Below, in pieces: positions 34,821-43,716 of a stretch of DNA of 64,000 nucleotides. Position 1 is the first letter of the stretch; every line of letters begins with the position of its first letter. The notes beneath the pieces were generated by a model. The model was not told the DNA's origin. It did not search any database and saw only the letters and a program-made list of their open reading frames with translations. Origin of the DNA: Pseudomonas oligotrophica (GTDB lineage Bacteria > Pseudomonadota > Gammaproteobacteria > Pseudomonadales > Pseudomonadaceae); the NCBI RefSeq assembly GCF_021726475.1, contig NZ_JAKJRU010000001.1, positions 682,001-746,000 on the forward strand. The letters are read 5' to 3'. The translations under genes were made by a program, and so were the position numbers.

Positions 34821-37766
34821 ATGAGCCTGCCCTCGCTGATTGCCGTTCCTGCCGCGCTCCAGTCCTTTGTCAGTCGTGCCGAGGAGTCGTTCCTCGCCGC
34901 GGCCGGGGGGCTCGAGGCCGGGCTCGCGCAGGTGCTGCAAGGCTGGCCGCAGGCCCGCCGCGAGGCCTTCGCCAGGGTATGCGCCGCCAGCGATTTCGCC
35001 AGCCAACAGGTTAGTCGAGATCCGGCGATGTTGCTGCAGCTGGGCGAGGCCGGGCTGCTCGAGCGCGCGCTCGGCCGGGACGAGATGCGCGCCCTGCTCG
35101 AGGCGGAGCTCGCCGGCTGCGACAGCGAGGACGCGCTGGCGGTGGCGCTGCGGCGTTTCCGCAACCGCCACCAGCTGCGCATCATCTGGCGCGACCTCAA
35201 TCGCCTGGCCGACCTGGCCGAGACCTGCCGCGACCTCTCGGCGATGGCCGATGCCTGCATCGACCTGGCCTATCGCTGGCTCTACGAGCGCCACTGCCAG
35301 CAGTTCGGCGTGCCCACCGGCGCGCGCTCCGGCGAGCCGCAGCACATGGTCATCCTCGGCATGGGCAAGCTCGGCGCCTGCGAGCTGAACCTGTCCTCGG
35401 ACATCGACCTGATCTTCGGCTACCCGGAAGGCGGCGAGACGGTCGGCGCCAAGCGCTCGCTGGACAACCAGGAATTCTTCGTGCGCCTGGGGCAGAAGCT
35501 GATCAAGGCGCTGGACGCCATCACCGTGGAGGGCTTCGTCTTTCGCGTCGACATGCGCCTGCGCCCGTACGGCTCATCCGGCGCGCTGGTGCTCAGCTTC
35601 AACGCGTTGGAGCAGTACTACCAGGACCAGGGTCGCGACTGGGAACGCTACGCGATGATCAAGGCGCGGGTGGTCGGCGGCGACCAGCAGGCCGGGCGCG
35701 AGCTGCTGGAGATGCTGCGGCCGTTCGTCTACCGCCGCTACCTGGACTTTTCCGCGATCGAAGCGCTGCGCAGCATGAAGCAGCTGATCCAGCAGGAGGT
35801 GCGGCGCAAGGGCATGGCGGCGAACATCAAGCTCGGCGCCGGCGGCATCCGCGAGGTGGAGTTCATCGCCCAGGCCTTCCAGCTGATCCACGGCGGGCGC
35901 GACCTCAGCCTGCAGGAGCGCTCGCTGCTCAAGGTGCTGGCCACGCTGGCCGGGCAGGGCTACCTGCCGGCCGCGGCGGTGGACGAGCTGCGCGAGGGCT
36001 ACTGCTTCCTGCGCTACGTCGAGCATGCGCTGCAGGCGATCGCCGACCGGCAGACGCAGATGCTGCCGGACAACCAGACCGACTGCGACCGCCTGGCCTT
36101 CATGCTCGGCTTCGCGCACTGGGATGCCTTCCACGAGCGCCTGCTGCACTGGCGCGGGCGCATCGACTGGCATTTCCGCCAGGTCATCGCCGATCCCAAC
36201 GAGGACGACGAGGCCGAGGGCGAAGTGCTCGCGGTCGACGAATGGCTGCCGCTCTGGCAGCAGGAGTGGGACGAGGAATACGCCTGCCGGCAGCTCGGCG
36301 AGGCGGGCTTCCGTGACGGCGCGCTGGCCTGCCAGCGCCTGGTCGCGCTGCGCAACGGCAGCCAGGTGCGCACCATGCAGCGGCTCGGGCGCGAGCGCCT
36401 CGATGCCTTCATCCCGCGGCTGCTGGCGCAGGCGGTCGAGCAGGGCGACCCGGACCTGGTGCTCGAGCGGGTCCTGCCGCTGGTCGAGGCGGTGGCGCGG
36501 CGCTCGGCCTACCTGGTGCTGCTGACGGAAAATCCCGGTGCGCTGCAGCGCCTGCTCGAGCTCTGCGCCGCGAGCCCATGGGTCGCCGAGCAGATCACCC
36601 GGTTCCCCCTGCTGCTCGACGAACTGCTCAACGCCGGGCGTCTCTACAACCCGCCGCAGGCCCCCGAGCTGGTGGCCGAGCTGCGCGAGCGGCTGATGCG
36701 CATCCCGGAGGACGACCTGGAGCAGCAGATGGAGGCGCTGCGCCACTTCAAGCTGGCGCACCGCCTGCGCGTGGCAGCCTCGGAGATCGCCGGCACGCTG
36801 CCGCTGATGAAGGTCAGCGACTACCTGACCTGGCTGGCCGAGGCGATCCTCAACGAGGTACTGACCCTGGCCTGGCGCCACATGGTGGCGCGCCATGGGC
36901 AGCCGCGGCGCAGCGACGGCTCGCCCTGCGACCCGGCGTTCGTCATCGTCGGCTACGGCAAGGTCGGCGGCATCGAGCTTGGCCACGGCTCGGATCTGGA
37001 CCTGGTGTTCATTCACGATGGCGACCCCATCGCCGAGACCGATGGCGCCAAGCCCATCGACGGCGCGCAGTTCTACACCCGGCTGGGCCAGCGCATCATC
37101 CACCTGCTGACCACCCAGACCACCTCCGGCCAGCTCTACGAGGTGGACATGCGCCTGCGCCCGTCCGGCGCCTCGGGGCTGCTGGTCAGCTCGCTCGGCG
37201 CCTTCGAGCGCTACCAGCAGCAGGAGGCCTGGACCTGGGAGCACCAGGCGCTGGTCCGCGCCCGCGTGCTGGTCGGCTGCGAGCGCCTGCGCGGCGACTT
37301 CGAGCGGGTGCGGGCGGCAGTCCTCGGGCGCCCGCGCGAACTCCAGGTGTTGCGTCGCGAGGTCAGTGAGATGCGCGCGAAGATGCGCGACAGCCTGGGC
37401 ACCCAGGCGACCCACGGCGGCACGGGTGAATCCGCGTTCGAGGCCGCGGCCGAGTTCAATCTCAAGCAGGACGCCGGTGGTATCGTCGATATCGAATTTA
37501 TGGTGCAATACGCGGCTTTGGCGTGGTCGCATGAGCATCCCGAGCTGCTGCGCTACACCGATAACATCCGCATTCTCGATGGGCTGGAGCAGGCCGGGTT
37601 GATGACCGGCGATGAGGTCCGGCTGCTGCAGGACGCCTACAAGGCCTACCGTGCGGCGGCGCACCGACAGTCACTGCAGAAGCTGCCCGGAGTGGTGAGT
37701 GGGGATCAATTCCACGGCGAGCGCCGCACCGTCCTGCGCATCTGGCGCGAACTGGGGCTCGGCTGA
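34821..37766 (+). CDS. glnE: Bifunctional glutamine synthetase adenylyltransferase/deadenylase GlnE
   Basis: Adenylylates and deadenylylates glutamine synthetase in response to PII and glutamine. The 981-residue product has two nucleotidyltransferase domains. The N-terminal deadenylylase has GMGKLGACELNLSSDIDLIFGY (~res 185) and the C-terminal adenylylase has GYGKVGGIELGHGSDLDLVF (~res 710), each with the DxD metal site, joined by helical regulatory domains. The start MSLPSLIAVPAAL follows AAGGAAG; a start 12 codons upstream was rejected. Divergent from aceE; ilvE follows after 49 bases, the order seen in P. aeruginosa (PA5013-PA5015). Confidence 0.96.
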   Translation: MSLPSLIAVPAALQSFVSRAEESFLAAAGGLEAGLAQVLQGWPQARREAFARVCAASDFASQQVSRDPAMLLQLGEAGLLERALGRDEMRALLEAELAGCDSEDALAVALRRFRNRHQLRIIWRDLNRLADLAETCRDLSAMADACIDLAYRWLYERHCQQFGVPTGARSGEPQHMVILGMGKLGACELNLSSDIDLIFGYPEGGETVGAKRSLDNQEFFVRLGQKLIKALDAITVEGFVFRVDMRLRPYGSSGALVLSFNALEQYYQDQGRDWERYAMIKARVVGGDQQAGRELLEMLRPFVYRRYLDFSAIEALRSMKQLIQQEVRRKGMAANIKLGAGGIREVEFIAQAFQLIHGGRDLSLQERSLLKVLATLAGQGYLPAAAVDELREGYCFLRYVEHALQAIADRQTQMLPDNQTDCDRLAFMLGFAHWDAFHERLLHWRGRIDWHFRQVIADPNEDDEAEGEVLAVDEWLPLWQQEWDEEYACRQLGEAGFRDGALACQRLVALRNGSQVRTMQRLGRERLDAFIPRLLAQAVEQGDPDLVLERVLPLVEAVARRSAYLVLLTENPGALQRLLELCAASPWVAEQITRFPLLLDELLNAGRLYNPPQAPELVAELRERLMRIPEDDLEQQMEALRHFKLAHRLRVAASEIAGTLPLMKVSDYLTWLAEAILNEVLTLAWRHMVARHGQPRRSDGSPCDPAFVIVGYGKVGGIELGHGSDLDLVFIHDGDPIAETDGAKPIDGAQFYTRLGQRIIHLLTTQTTSGQLYEVDMRLRPSGASGLLVSSLGAFERYQQQEAWTWEHQALVRARVLVGCERLRGDFERVRAAVLGRPRELQVLRREVSEMRAKMRDSLGTQATHGGTGESAFEAAAEFNLKQDAGGIVDIEFMVQYAALAWSHEHPELLRYTDNIRILDGLEQAGLMTGDEVRLLQDAYKAYRAAAHRQSLQKLPGVVSGDQFHGERRTVLRIWRELGLG

Positions 37767-37815
37767 CCCTCGCCGGGCAACCTGCAAGTTTCGAATTCTG
37801 AAGGAGTTGGCAACC

Positions 37816-38739
37816 ATGTCCATGGCCGATCGTGATGGCGTGATCTGGTACGACGGCGAGCTGGTGCAGTGGCGCGATGCGACCACCCACGTGCTCACCC
37901 ACACCCTGCACTACGGCATGGGCGTGTTCGAGGGCGTGCGGGCCTACAACACGCCGGCCGGCACCGCGATCTTCCGCCTGCAGGCGCACACCGACCGCCT
38001 GTTCGACTCCGCGCACATCATGAACATGAAGATCCCGTACAGCCGTGACGAGATCAACGAGGCAACCCGCGCCGCGGTCCGCGAGAACAACCTGGAAAGC
38101 GCCTACATCCGCCCGATGGTGTTCTACGGAAGCGAAGGCATGGGCCTGCGCGCCAGCGGCCTGCAGGTGCACGTGATCGTCGCCGCCTGGCACTGGGGCG
38201 CCTACATGGGCGACGAGGCGCTGGAGCTGGGCATCAAGGTGCGCACCAGCTCCTTCACCCGCCATCACGTCAACATCACCATGACCCGCGCCAAGTCCAA
38301 CGGTGCCTACATCAACTCGATGCTGGCCCTGCAGGAAGCGATTTCCGGCGGCGCCGACGAGGCGCTGATGCTGGATCCGGAAGGCTACGTGGCCGAGGGT
38401 TCCGGCGAGAACATCTTCATCATCAAGGATGGCGTGATCTACACCCCGGAAGTCACCGCCTGCCTGAACGGCATCACCCGCGGCACCGTGCTGACCCTGG
38501 CTGCCGAGCACGGCCTGAAGGTGGTCGAGAAGCGCATCACCCGCGACGAGGTGTACATCGCCGACGAAGCCTTCTTCACCGGTACCGCCGCCGAAGTCAC
38601 GCCGATCCGCGAGGTCGACGGCCGGCAGATCGGCGCCGGCCGCCGCGGGCCGGTCACCGAGACGCTGCAGAAGGCCTACTTCGACCTGGTCAGCGGCAAG
38701 ACCGACGCCCATGCCGAATGGCGCACGCTGGTCAAGTAA
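37816..38739 (+). CDS. ilvE: Branched-chain amino acid aminotransferase IlvE
   Basis: PLP-dependent (fold type IV) transaminase for the last step of Leu, Ile and Val synthesis. The 307-residue product shows HYGMGVFEGVRAY, the Schiff-base lysine segment RAKSNGAYINSMLALQEA, EGYVAEGSGENIFI and FFTGTAAEVTPIREVDGR. The ATG at 37816 follows AAGGAG. It precedes the LPS core genes, the conserved junction of this locus in pseudomonads. An 86-base gap with a repeat separates it from waaF. Confidence 0.96.
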   Translation: MSMADRDGVIWYDGELVQWRDATTHVLTHTLHYGMGVFEGVRAYNTPAGTAIFRLQAHTDRLFDSAHIMNMKIPYSRDEINEATRAAVRENNLESAYIRPMVFYGSEGMGLRASGLQVHVIVAAWHWGAYMGDEALELGIKVRTSSFTRHHVNITMTRAKSNGAYINSMLALQEAISGGADEALMLDPEGYVAEGSGENIFIIKDGVIYTPEVTACLNGITRGTVLTLAAEHGLKVVEKRITRDEVYIADEAFFTGTAAEVTPIREVDGRQIGAGRRGPVTETLQKAYFDLVSGKTDAHAEWRTLVK

Positions 38740-38744
38740 GCCGC

Positions 38745-38822
38745 GAGCCGCAGGCTGCGGGCTGCAAGCGGTCCTCCGATCGTTTCCGGCTTGCCGCCTG
38801 AGGCTTGCAGCTTGAAGCTGCC
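38745..38822. repeat. Imperfect inverted repeat between ilvE and waaF
   Basis: The gap is built from repeated GCAAGC/GCTTGC, GCAGGCTGCGGGCTGC and CTTGCAGCTTGAAGCTGC words in inverted order. It looks like a REP-type intergenic element of a second family, distinct from the GTAGGGTGG one. Confidence 0.45.
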
Positions 38823-38825
38823 CTT

Positions 38826-39860
38826 ATGAATATCCTGATTGTGGGGCCCAGCTGGGTCGGCGACATGGTGATGGCGCAGACGCTGTTCATCTGCCTCAAG
38901 CGCCAGCATCCGCAGTGCAACATCGATGTCCTGGCGCCCGAGTGGAGCCGGCCGATCCTCGAGCGCATGCCCGAGGTGCGCCAGGCGCTGAGCTTCCCGG
39001 TCGGCCATGGCGTGCTCGACCTGGCGACCCGCCGGCGAGTGGCCCAGGGCCTGCGCGGCCAGTACCAGCAGGCGATCCTGCTGCCCAACTCGCTGAAGTC
39101 GGCGCTGGTGCCGTTTTTCGCCGGTATCCCCCGGCGCACCGGCTGGAAGGGCGAGATGCGCTACGGCCTGCTCAACGACCTGCGCAAGCTGGACAAGGCC
39201 CGCTACCCGCTGATGATCGAGCGCTTCATGGCGCTGGCCTTCGAGCCCGGTGCGAGCCTGCCGCAACCCTATCCGCACCCGCAGTTGCGCATCGAGGCGT
39301 CGAGCCGTGACCAGGCGCTGGCGCGCTTTGGCCTGGCGCTCGATCGTCCGGTGCTGGCGCTGTGCCCGGGGGCCGAGTTCGGCGAGTCCAAGCGCTGGCC
39401 GGCCGCGCACTTCGCGGCAGTGGCCGAGCGCAAGATCCGCGAAGGCTGGCAGGTCTGGCTGTTCGGCTCGAAGAACGACCACCCGGTGGGCGAGGAAATC
39501 CTCCAGCGGCTGATCCCCGGCCTGCGCGAGGAGGCGAGCAACCTGGCCGGCGAGACCTCGCTGGCCGAGGCGATCGACCTGCTGTCCTGCGCCGACGCCG
39601 TGGTCTCCAACGATTCCGGGCTGATGCACGTTTCCGCCGCGCTGCAACGGCCGCTGGTAGCGGTCTATGGCTCGACCTCGCCGGCGTTCACGCCGCCGCT
39701 GTCCGAGCGGGTCGAGGTGGTGCGGCTGGGGCTCGAGTGCAGCCCCTGTTTCGACCGTACCTGCCGCTTCGGCCACAACAACTGCATGCGCGAGCTGATG
39801 CCCGAGCAGGTGGTCGAGGCACTCGAGCGCCTCGTACCGCAGCCGGTCGAGGTGCGCTGA
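38826..39860 (+). CDS. waaF: ADP-heptose:LPS heptosyltransferase II WaaF
   Basis: GT9 enzyme adding the second L-glycero-D-manno-heptose to the inner core. The 344-residue product starts MNILIVGPSWVGDMVMAQTL. It contains NSLKSALVPFFAGIPRRTGW, LCPGAEFGESKRWPAAHFA and the nucleotide-binding end DAVVSNDSGLMHVSAALQRPLVAVYGSTSP. The start at 38826 gives the family N-terminus; a start seven codons upstream is inside the repeat. waaC begins at the base after its stop. Substrate ADP-heptose depends on HldE at 55.7 kb. Confidence 0.96.
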   Translation: MNILIVGPSWVGDMVMAQTLFICLKRQHPQCNIDVLAPEWSRPILERMPEVRQALSFPVGHGVLDLATRRRVAQGLRGQYQQAILLPNSLKSALVPFFAGIPRRTGWKGEMRYGLLNDLRKLDKARYPLMIERFMALAFEPGASLPQPYPHPQLRIEASSRDQALARFGLALDRPVLALCPGAEFGESKRWPAAHFAAVAERKIREGWQVWLFGSKNDHPVGEEILQRLIPGLREEASNLAGETSLAEAIDLLSCADAVVSNDSGLMHVSAALQRPLVAVYGSTSPAFTPPLSERVEVVRLGLECSPCFDRTCRFGHNNCMRELMPEQVVEALERLVPQPVEVR

Positions 39861-40862
39861 GTGCGGGTGCTGCTGATCAAGACGTCCTCGCTCGGCGATG
39901 TCATCCACACCCTGCCGGCGCTCACCGATGCGCAGCGGGCGCTGCCCGGCATCCAGTTCGACTGGGTGGTCGAGGAAGGCTTCGCCGAGATCCCGGCCTG
40001 GCATCCGGCGGTGGCCCAGGTGATCCCGGTGGCGATCCGCCGCTGGCGCAAGCACCCGCTGCAGACCTGGCGCTCCGGCGAGTTCCGGCGCTTCAAGGCG
40101 CGCTTGCGCGAAACCCGTTACGACCTGGTGATCGACGCCCAGGGCCTGCTCAAGAGCGCCTGGCTGACCCGCTACGTCAAGGCGCCGGTGGCTGGCCTGG
40201 ACCGTGACTCGGCGCGCGAGCTGCTGGCCGCGCGCTTCTACGACCGCGCCTACGCGGTGGCGCGCGAGCAGCATGCGCTGGAGCGCGTGCGCCAGCTGTT
40301 CGCCCAGGCGCTCGGTTATGCGCTGCCGGCCGGCCGCGGCGACTACGGCCTGGACCGCTCGCGCCTGGCGATCCCCAGCGAAGAGCCCTACCTGCTGTTC
40401 CTGCACGGCACCACCTGGCCGAGCAAGCACTGGCCGGAAGCCAGCTGGCGCGAGCTGGCCGAGCGCATGAGCGCCTTCGGCTGGGCGATCCGCCTGCCGT
40501 GGGGCAATGCCGAGGAGAAGGCCCGCGCCGAGCGCATCGCCAGCGGCCTGCCGCAGGTAGCGGTGCTGCCGAAGCTGAACCTGGCTGGCGTGGCCGGGGT
40601 GATCGCCGGCGCGCGCGCCTGCGTCGCGGTGGACACCGGGCTCGGCCACCTGGCCGCGGCGCTGGATGTGCCCTGCATCTCGCTCTACGGGCCGACGCTG
40701 CCGGGCCGCGTCGGCGCCTACGGGCGCGCGCAGGTCCACCTCTGCGCCAGCGGACCGAATGCCGGGCGCGGCGATCGCCACAAGCCCTGCTTCGACGACC
40801 TGCACGCCGAGCGCGTGGTCACCGAACTCAAAGCGCTGCTGCGGGCAGCGGAGCCTGTCTGA
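39861..40862 (+). CDS. waaC: LPS heptosyltransferase I WaaC
   Basis: GT9 enzyme adding the first heptose to Kdo. The 333-residue product starts at a GTG directly after the waaF stop: MRVLLIKTSSLGDVIHTLPA, the WaaC signature. Further motifs are DAQGLLKSAWLTRY, FLHGTTWPSKHWPEASW and AVDTGLGHLAAALDVPCISLYGPT. The stop overlaps the waaG start by one base (TGATG), showing tight coupling in the waaF-waaC-waaG operon. Confidence 0.96.
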   Translation: MRVLLIKTSSLGDVIHTLPALTDAQRALPGIQFDWVVEEGFAEIPAWHPAVAQVIPVAIRRWRKHPLQTWRSGEFRRFKARLRETRYDLVIDAQGLLKSAWLTRYVKAPVAGLDRDSARELLAARFYDRAYAVAREQHALERVRQLFAQALGYALPAGRGDYGLDRSRLAIPSEEPYLLFLHGTTWPSKHWPEASWRELAERMSAFGWAIRLPWGNAEEKARAERIASGLPQVAVLPKLNLAGVAGVIAGARACVAVDTGLGHLAAALDVPCISLYGPTLPGRVGAYGRAQVHLCASGPNAGRGDRHKPCFDDLHAERVVTELKALLRAAEPV

Positions 40863-41983
40863 TGCAACTGGCCTTCATCCTCTACAAGTACTTCCCGTTC
40901 GGCGGGCTGCAGCGCGACTTCATGCGCATCGCCCTGGAATGCCAGCGCCGCGGCCATGCCATCCGTGTCTACACCATGATCTGGGAAGGCGAGGTGCCGG
41001 CCGGCTTCGAAGTGCTGGTCGCCCCGGTCCGCGCGCTGTTCAACCACACCCGCAACGAGCGCTTCAGCGCCTGGCTCGAGCGCGACCTGGCGGCGCGCCC
41101 GGTCGATCGCGTGGTGGGCTTCAACAAGATGCCGGGGCTGGACGTCTACTACGCCGCCGACCCCTGTTTCGAGGACAAGGCGCAGACCCTGCGCAACCCG
41201 ATCTACCGGCGCTGGGGCCGTTACCGGCACTTCGCCGAGTACGAGCGGGCGGTGTTCGCGCCCGAGGCGAAGACCGAGATCCTGATGATCTCCGAGGTGC
41301 AGCAGCCGCTGTTCGTCAAGCACTACGGCACCCCGGCCGAGCGCTTCCACCTGTTGCCGCCGGGCATCGCCCAGGATCGTCGCGCGCCGGCGAATGCCGC
41401 CGAGGTGCGCGATGAGTTCCGCCAGGAGTTCGGCCTGGGCGAGGACGACCTGCTGCTGGTGCAGATCGGTTCGGGATTCAAGACCAAGGGCGTCGATCGC
41501 AGCCTGAGGGCCGTGGCGGCGCTGCCGCGCGAACTGAACAAGCGCACCCGGCTGTTCGTCATCGGCCAGGACGATCCCAGGCCGTTCCAGCTGCAGGCCA
41601 AGGCGCTGGGCATCTCCGGCCAGGTCGAGTTCCTCAAGGGGCGCAGCGACGTGCCGCGCTTCCTGCTCGGTGCCGACCTGCTGATCCACCCGGCCTACAA
41701 CGAGAACACCGGCACGGTGCTGCTCGAGGCGCTGGTCGCCGGGCTGCCGGTGCTGGTCACCGATGTCTGCGGCTATGCGCACTACATCGCCGAGGCCGAT
41801 TGCGGTCGCGTGGTGCCGAGCCCCTTCGAGCAGGCGGCGCTGGATCGCATGCTCGCCGAGATGCTCGCCGATCCGGCGCAGCGCGCGGCCTGGAGCCGCA
41901 ACGGCCTGGCCTTCGCCGACATGGCGGACCTCTACTCTATGCCGCAGCGGGCCGCCGATGTGATTCTCGGGGAGAAGGCATGA
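40862..41983 (+). CDS. waaG: LPS core glucosyltransferase WaaG
   Basis: GT4 enzyme; in P. aeruginosa WaaG adds the first outer-core hexosamine, in E. coli glucose. The 373-residue GT-B protein starts MQLAFILYKYFPFGGLQRDF and has RIALECQRRGHAIRVYTM, QIGSGFKTKGVDRSLRAVA and the donor-binding HPAYNENTGTVLLEALVAGLPVLVTDVCGY (E-x7-E motif). It overlaps waaC by one base. An 85-base gap with a repeat fragment follows before waaP; in P. aeruginosa the genes are closer, so the gap looks like a later insertion. Confidence 0.95.
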   Translation: MQLAFILYKYFPFGGLQRDFMRIALECQRRGHAIRVYTMIWEGEVPAGFEVLVAPVRALFNHTRNERFSAWLERDLAARPVDRVVGFNKMPGLDVYYAADPCFEDKAQTLRNPIYRRWGRYRHFAEYERAVFAPEAKTEILMISEVQQPLFVKHYGTPAERFHLLPPGIAQDRRAPANAAEVRDEFRQEFGLGEDDLLLVQIGSGFKTKGVDRSLRAVAALPRELNKRTRLFVIGQDDPRPFQLQAKALGISGQVEFLKGRSDVPRFLLGADLLIHPAYNENTGTVLLEALVAGLPVLVTDVCGYAHYIAEADCGRVVPSPFEQAALDRMLAEMLADPAQRAAWSRNGLAFADMADLYSMPQRAADVILGEKA

Positions 41984-42003
41984 GCCGGATTCGACATTCG
42001 CTG

Positions 42004-42015
42004 CGTAGGGTGGGC
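42004..42015 (+). repeat. Partial GTAGGGTGG repeat in the waaG-waaP gap
   Basis: CGTAGGGTGGGC matches the left arm of the dispersed palindrome; I see no matching right arm, so it is probably a decayed or half element inside the LPS operon. Confidence 0.45.
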
Positions 42016-42068
42016 AACGGCACAGCCTGGTCCTCTAGCGGCCCCGCACTGCAGCGCCGGGGTGTGCC

Positions 42069-42884
42069 ATGCAACTGATCCTCGCCGAGCCGTTCAAGCG
42101 CCTGTGGGCCGGCCGCGACGCCTTCGCCGAAGTGGAGAGGCTGCAGGGCGAGGTCTATCGCGAACTGGAAGGGCGGCGCACGCTGCGCACCGAGGTCGAT
42201 GGCCGCGGCTACTTCGTCAAGATCCATCGCGGCATCGGCTGGCGCGAGATCGCCAAGAACCTGCTCACGGCCAAGGTGCCGGTGCTAGGCGCCGGCCAGG
42301 AGTGGCGCGCCATCGAGCGGCTACGGCAGGCCGGGGTGGCGACCATGACCGCGGTGGCCTATGGCGAGCGCGGGGCGAATCCGGCGGCCCAGCACTCGTT
42401 CATCATCACCGAGGAGCTGGCGCCCACCATCAGCCTCGAGGACTACAGCCGCGACTGGCGCGAGGTACCGCCGGCGCCGGCGCTCAAGCGCGCGCTGCTG
42501 CGTCGTGTCGCCGAGATGGTCGGCGCCATGCATCGCGCCGGGGTCAACCACCGCGACTGCTATATCTGCCACTTCCTGCTGCACACCGATCGCCTGCCGA
42601 CGCCCGGGGACTTCCGCCTCTCGGTGATCGACCTGCACCGCGCACAGACCCGCACGCGTACACCGCGCCGCTGGCGCGACAAGGACCTGGCGGCGCTGTA
42701 CTTTTCCGCGCTCGACATCGGCCTGACCCGCCGCGACAAGCTGCGCTTCCTGCGAGCCTACTTCCAGCGGCCGCTACGTCAGGTGCTGCGCGACGAAGCG
42801 CGGCTGCTCGACTGGATGGAGCGCAAGGCCGAGCGCCTGCGCGCCCGCTACGCGCGCAAGTACGCACCCGGGGCCGGCGCATGA
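42069..42884 (+). CDS. waaP: LPS core heptose I kinase WaaP
   Basis: Phosphorylates heptose I of the inner core; essential for LPS transport and viability in P. aeruginosa. The 271-residue product starts MQLILAEPFKRLWAGRDAFA. It has the ATP-lobe lysine in YFVKIHRGIGWREI, the catalytic loop VNHRDCYICHFLL and the metal-binding VIDLHRAQTRTRTPRRW. It ends with an ATGA overlap into wapP. WaaP substrates must be core-lipid A made by waaC/waaF. Confidence 0.95.
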   Translation: MQLILAEPFKRLWAGRDAFAEVERLQGEVYRELEGRRTLRTEVDGRGYFVKIHRGIGWREIAKNLLTAKVPVLGAGQEWRAIERLRQAGVATMTAVAYGERGANPAAQHSFIITEELAPTISLEDYSRDWREVPPAPALKRALLRRVAEMVGAMHRAGVNHRDCYICHFLLHTDRLPTPGDFRLSVIDLHRAQTRTRTPRRWRDKDLAALYFSALDIGLTRRDKLRFLRAYFQRPLRQVLRDEARLLDWMERKAERLRARYARKYAPGAGA

Positions 42885-43618
42885 GCGGCTGGTGCATCGC
42901 CCCCGGCACCGAGCGTACGGCGGCCCTGGCCCTGGCCGATCTGGACGCGGTATTCGTCCTGCAGGGCGAGCTGATCGCCCAGGACCCGCTGTCGGAAGTG
43001 ATCCGCGTCGAGCTGGGCGGCCTGCGCTACTACGTCAAGCGCTACTGGGGCGCCGGCAAGGGGCTGCGGCGCTACCTCGGTCGCCCGCGGGTGAAGGCGG
43101 AGTGGCAGAACCTGCGTCATTTCGAACGCTGGGGCATCCCGGTCGCGCCGCTGGTGGCCTGGGGTCTGGAGCGCCGTGCCGGGCGCTTCGTGCGCGGGGC
43201 GCTGATCACCCTTGAAGTGCCGAACACCCAGGACCTGGCAGCGCTGGCGCTGCAGGCCGACCCGCGCCTGGCCGATCGCGGCTGGCTCGACCGCGTCAGC
43301 CGGCAGGTCGCCGACGCAACCCGAATCCTGCACGCGCACCGCTTCGCCCACAACGACCTCAAGTGGCGCAACCTGCTGGTCAACGACGCTGGCGAGCTGT
43401 ACCTGATCGATTGCCCGTCGGGTGACTTCTGGTGGGGGCCGTTCCTGCAGCGGCGGATCGTCAAGGACCTGGCCTGCCTGGACAAGGTGGCCAAGTACCA
43501 GCTGAGTCGCACCCAGCGGCTGCGCTTCTACCTGCAATACCGCCAGCGGCCCCGACTGATCGCCTCCGACCGCGGCTTCATTGCGCAGGTGCTTCGCTAT
43601 TTCGAGGGGCGCGAATGA
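42881..43618 (+). CDS. wapP: LPS core kinase WapP
   Basis: Kinase-fold protein for phosphorylation of heptose II, homologous to PA5008. The 245-residue product has YYVKRYWGAGKGLRRYLGR in the ATP lobe, the catalytic loop HRFAHNDLKWRNLL (HND for HRD) and YLIDCPSGDFWWG as the metal-binding motif. It overlaps waaP by ATGA and also overlaps the next small frame by ATGA. No wapQ-like gene follows, unlike P. aeruginosa, where wapQ is next. Confidence 0.9.
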   Translation: MSGWCIAPGTERTAALALADLDAVFVLQGELIAQDPLSEVIRVELGGLRYYVKRYWGAGKGLRRYLGRPRVKAEWQNLRHFERWGIPVAPLVAWGLERRAGRFVRGALITLEVPNTQDLAALALQADPRLADRGWLDRVSRQVADATRILHAHRFAHNDLKWRNLLVNDAGELYLIDCPSGDFWWGPFLQRRIVKDLACLDKVAKYQLSRTQRLRFYLQYRQRPRLIASDRGFIAQVLRYFEGRE

Positions 43619-43716
43619 TTGGTTTCCCCTCGGCGGCCGAGCGGGTGATGCTCGGTAAACCGGTGTCGTCCTGCGAACTGGCGCACCGCCGGCAACGCAA
43701 GGCCGGCCGCGCATGA
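43615..43716 (+). CDS. Small coupled reading frame of unknown function (33 aa)
   Basis: Encodes MIGFPSAAERVMLGKPVSSC and 13 more residues, ending RKAGRA. Its ATG overlaps the wapP stop (ATGA) and its stop overlaps the next kinase start (ATGA), so a ribosome can pass through three cistrons without leaving. No hydrophobic segment or motif is visible. It occupies the place of wapQ in P. aeruginosa. It may be a remnant of a lost kinase gene kept as a coupling peptide, or a chance frame. Confidence 0.4.
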   Translation: MIGFPSAAERVMLGKPVSSCELAHRRQRKAGRA

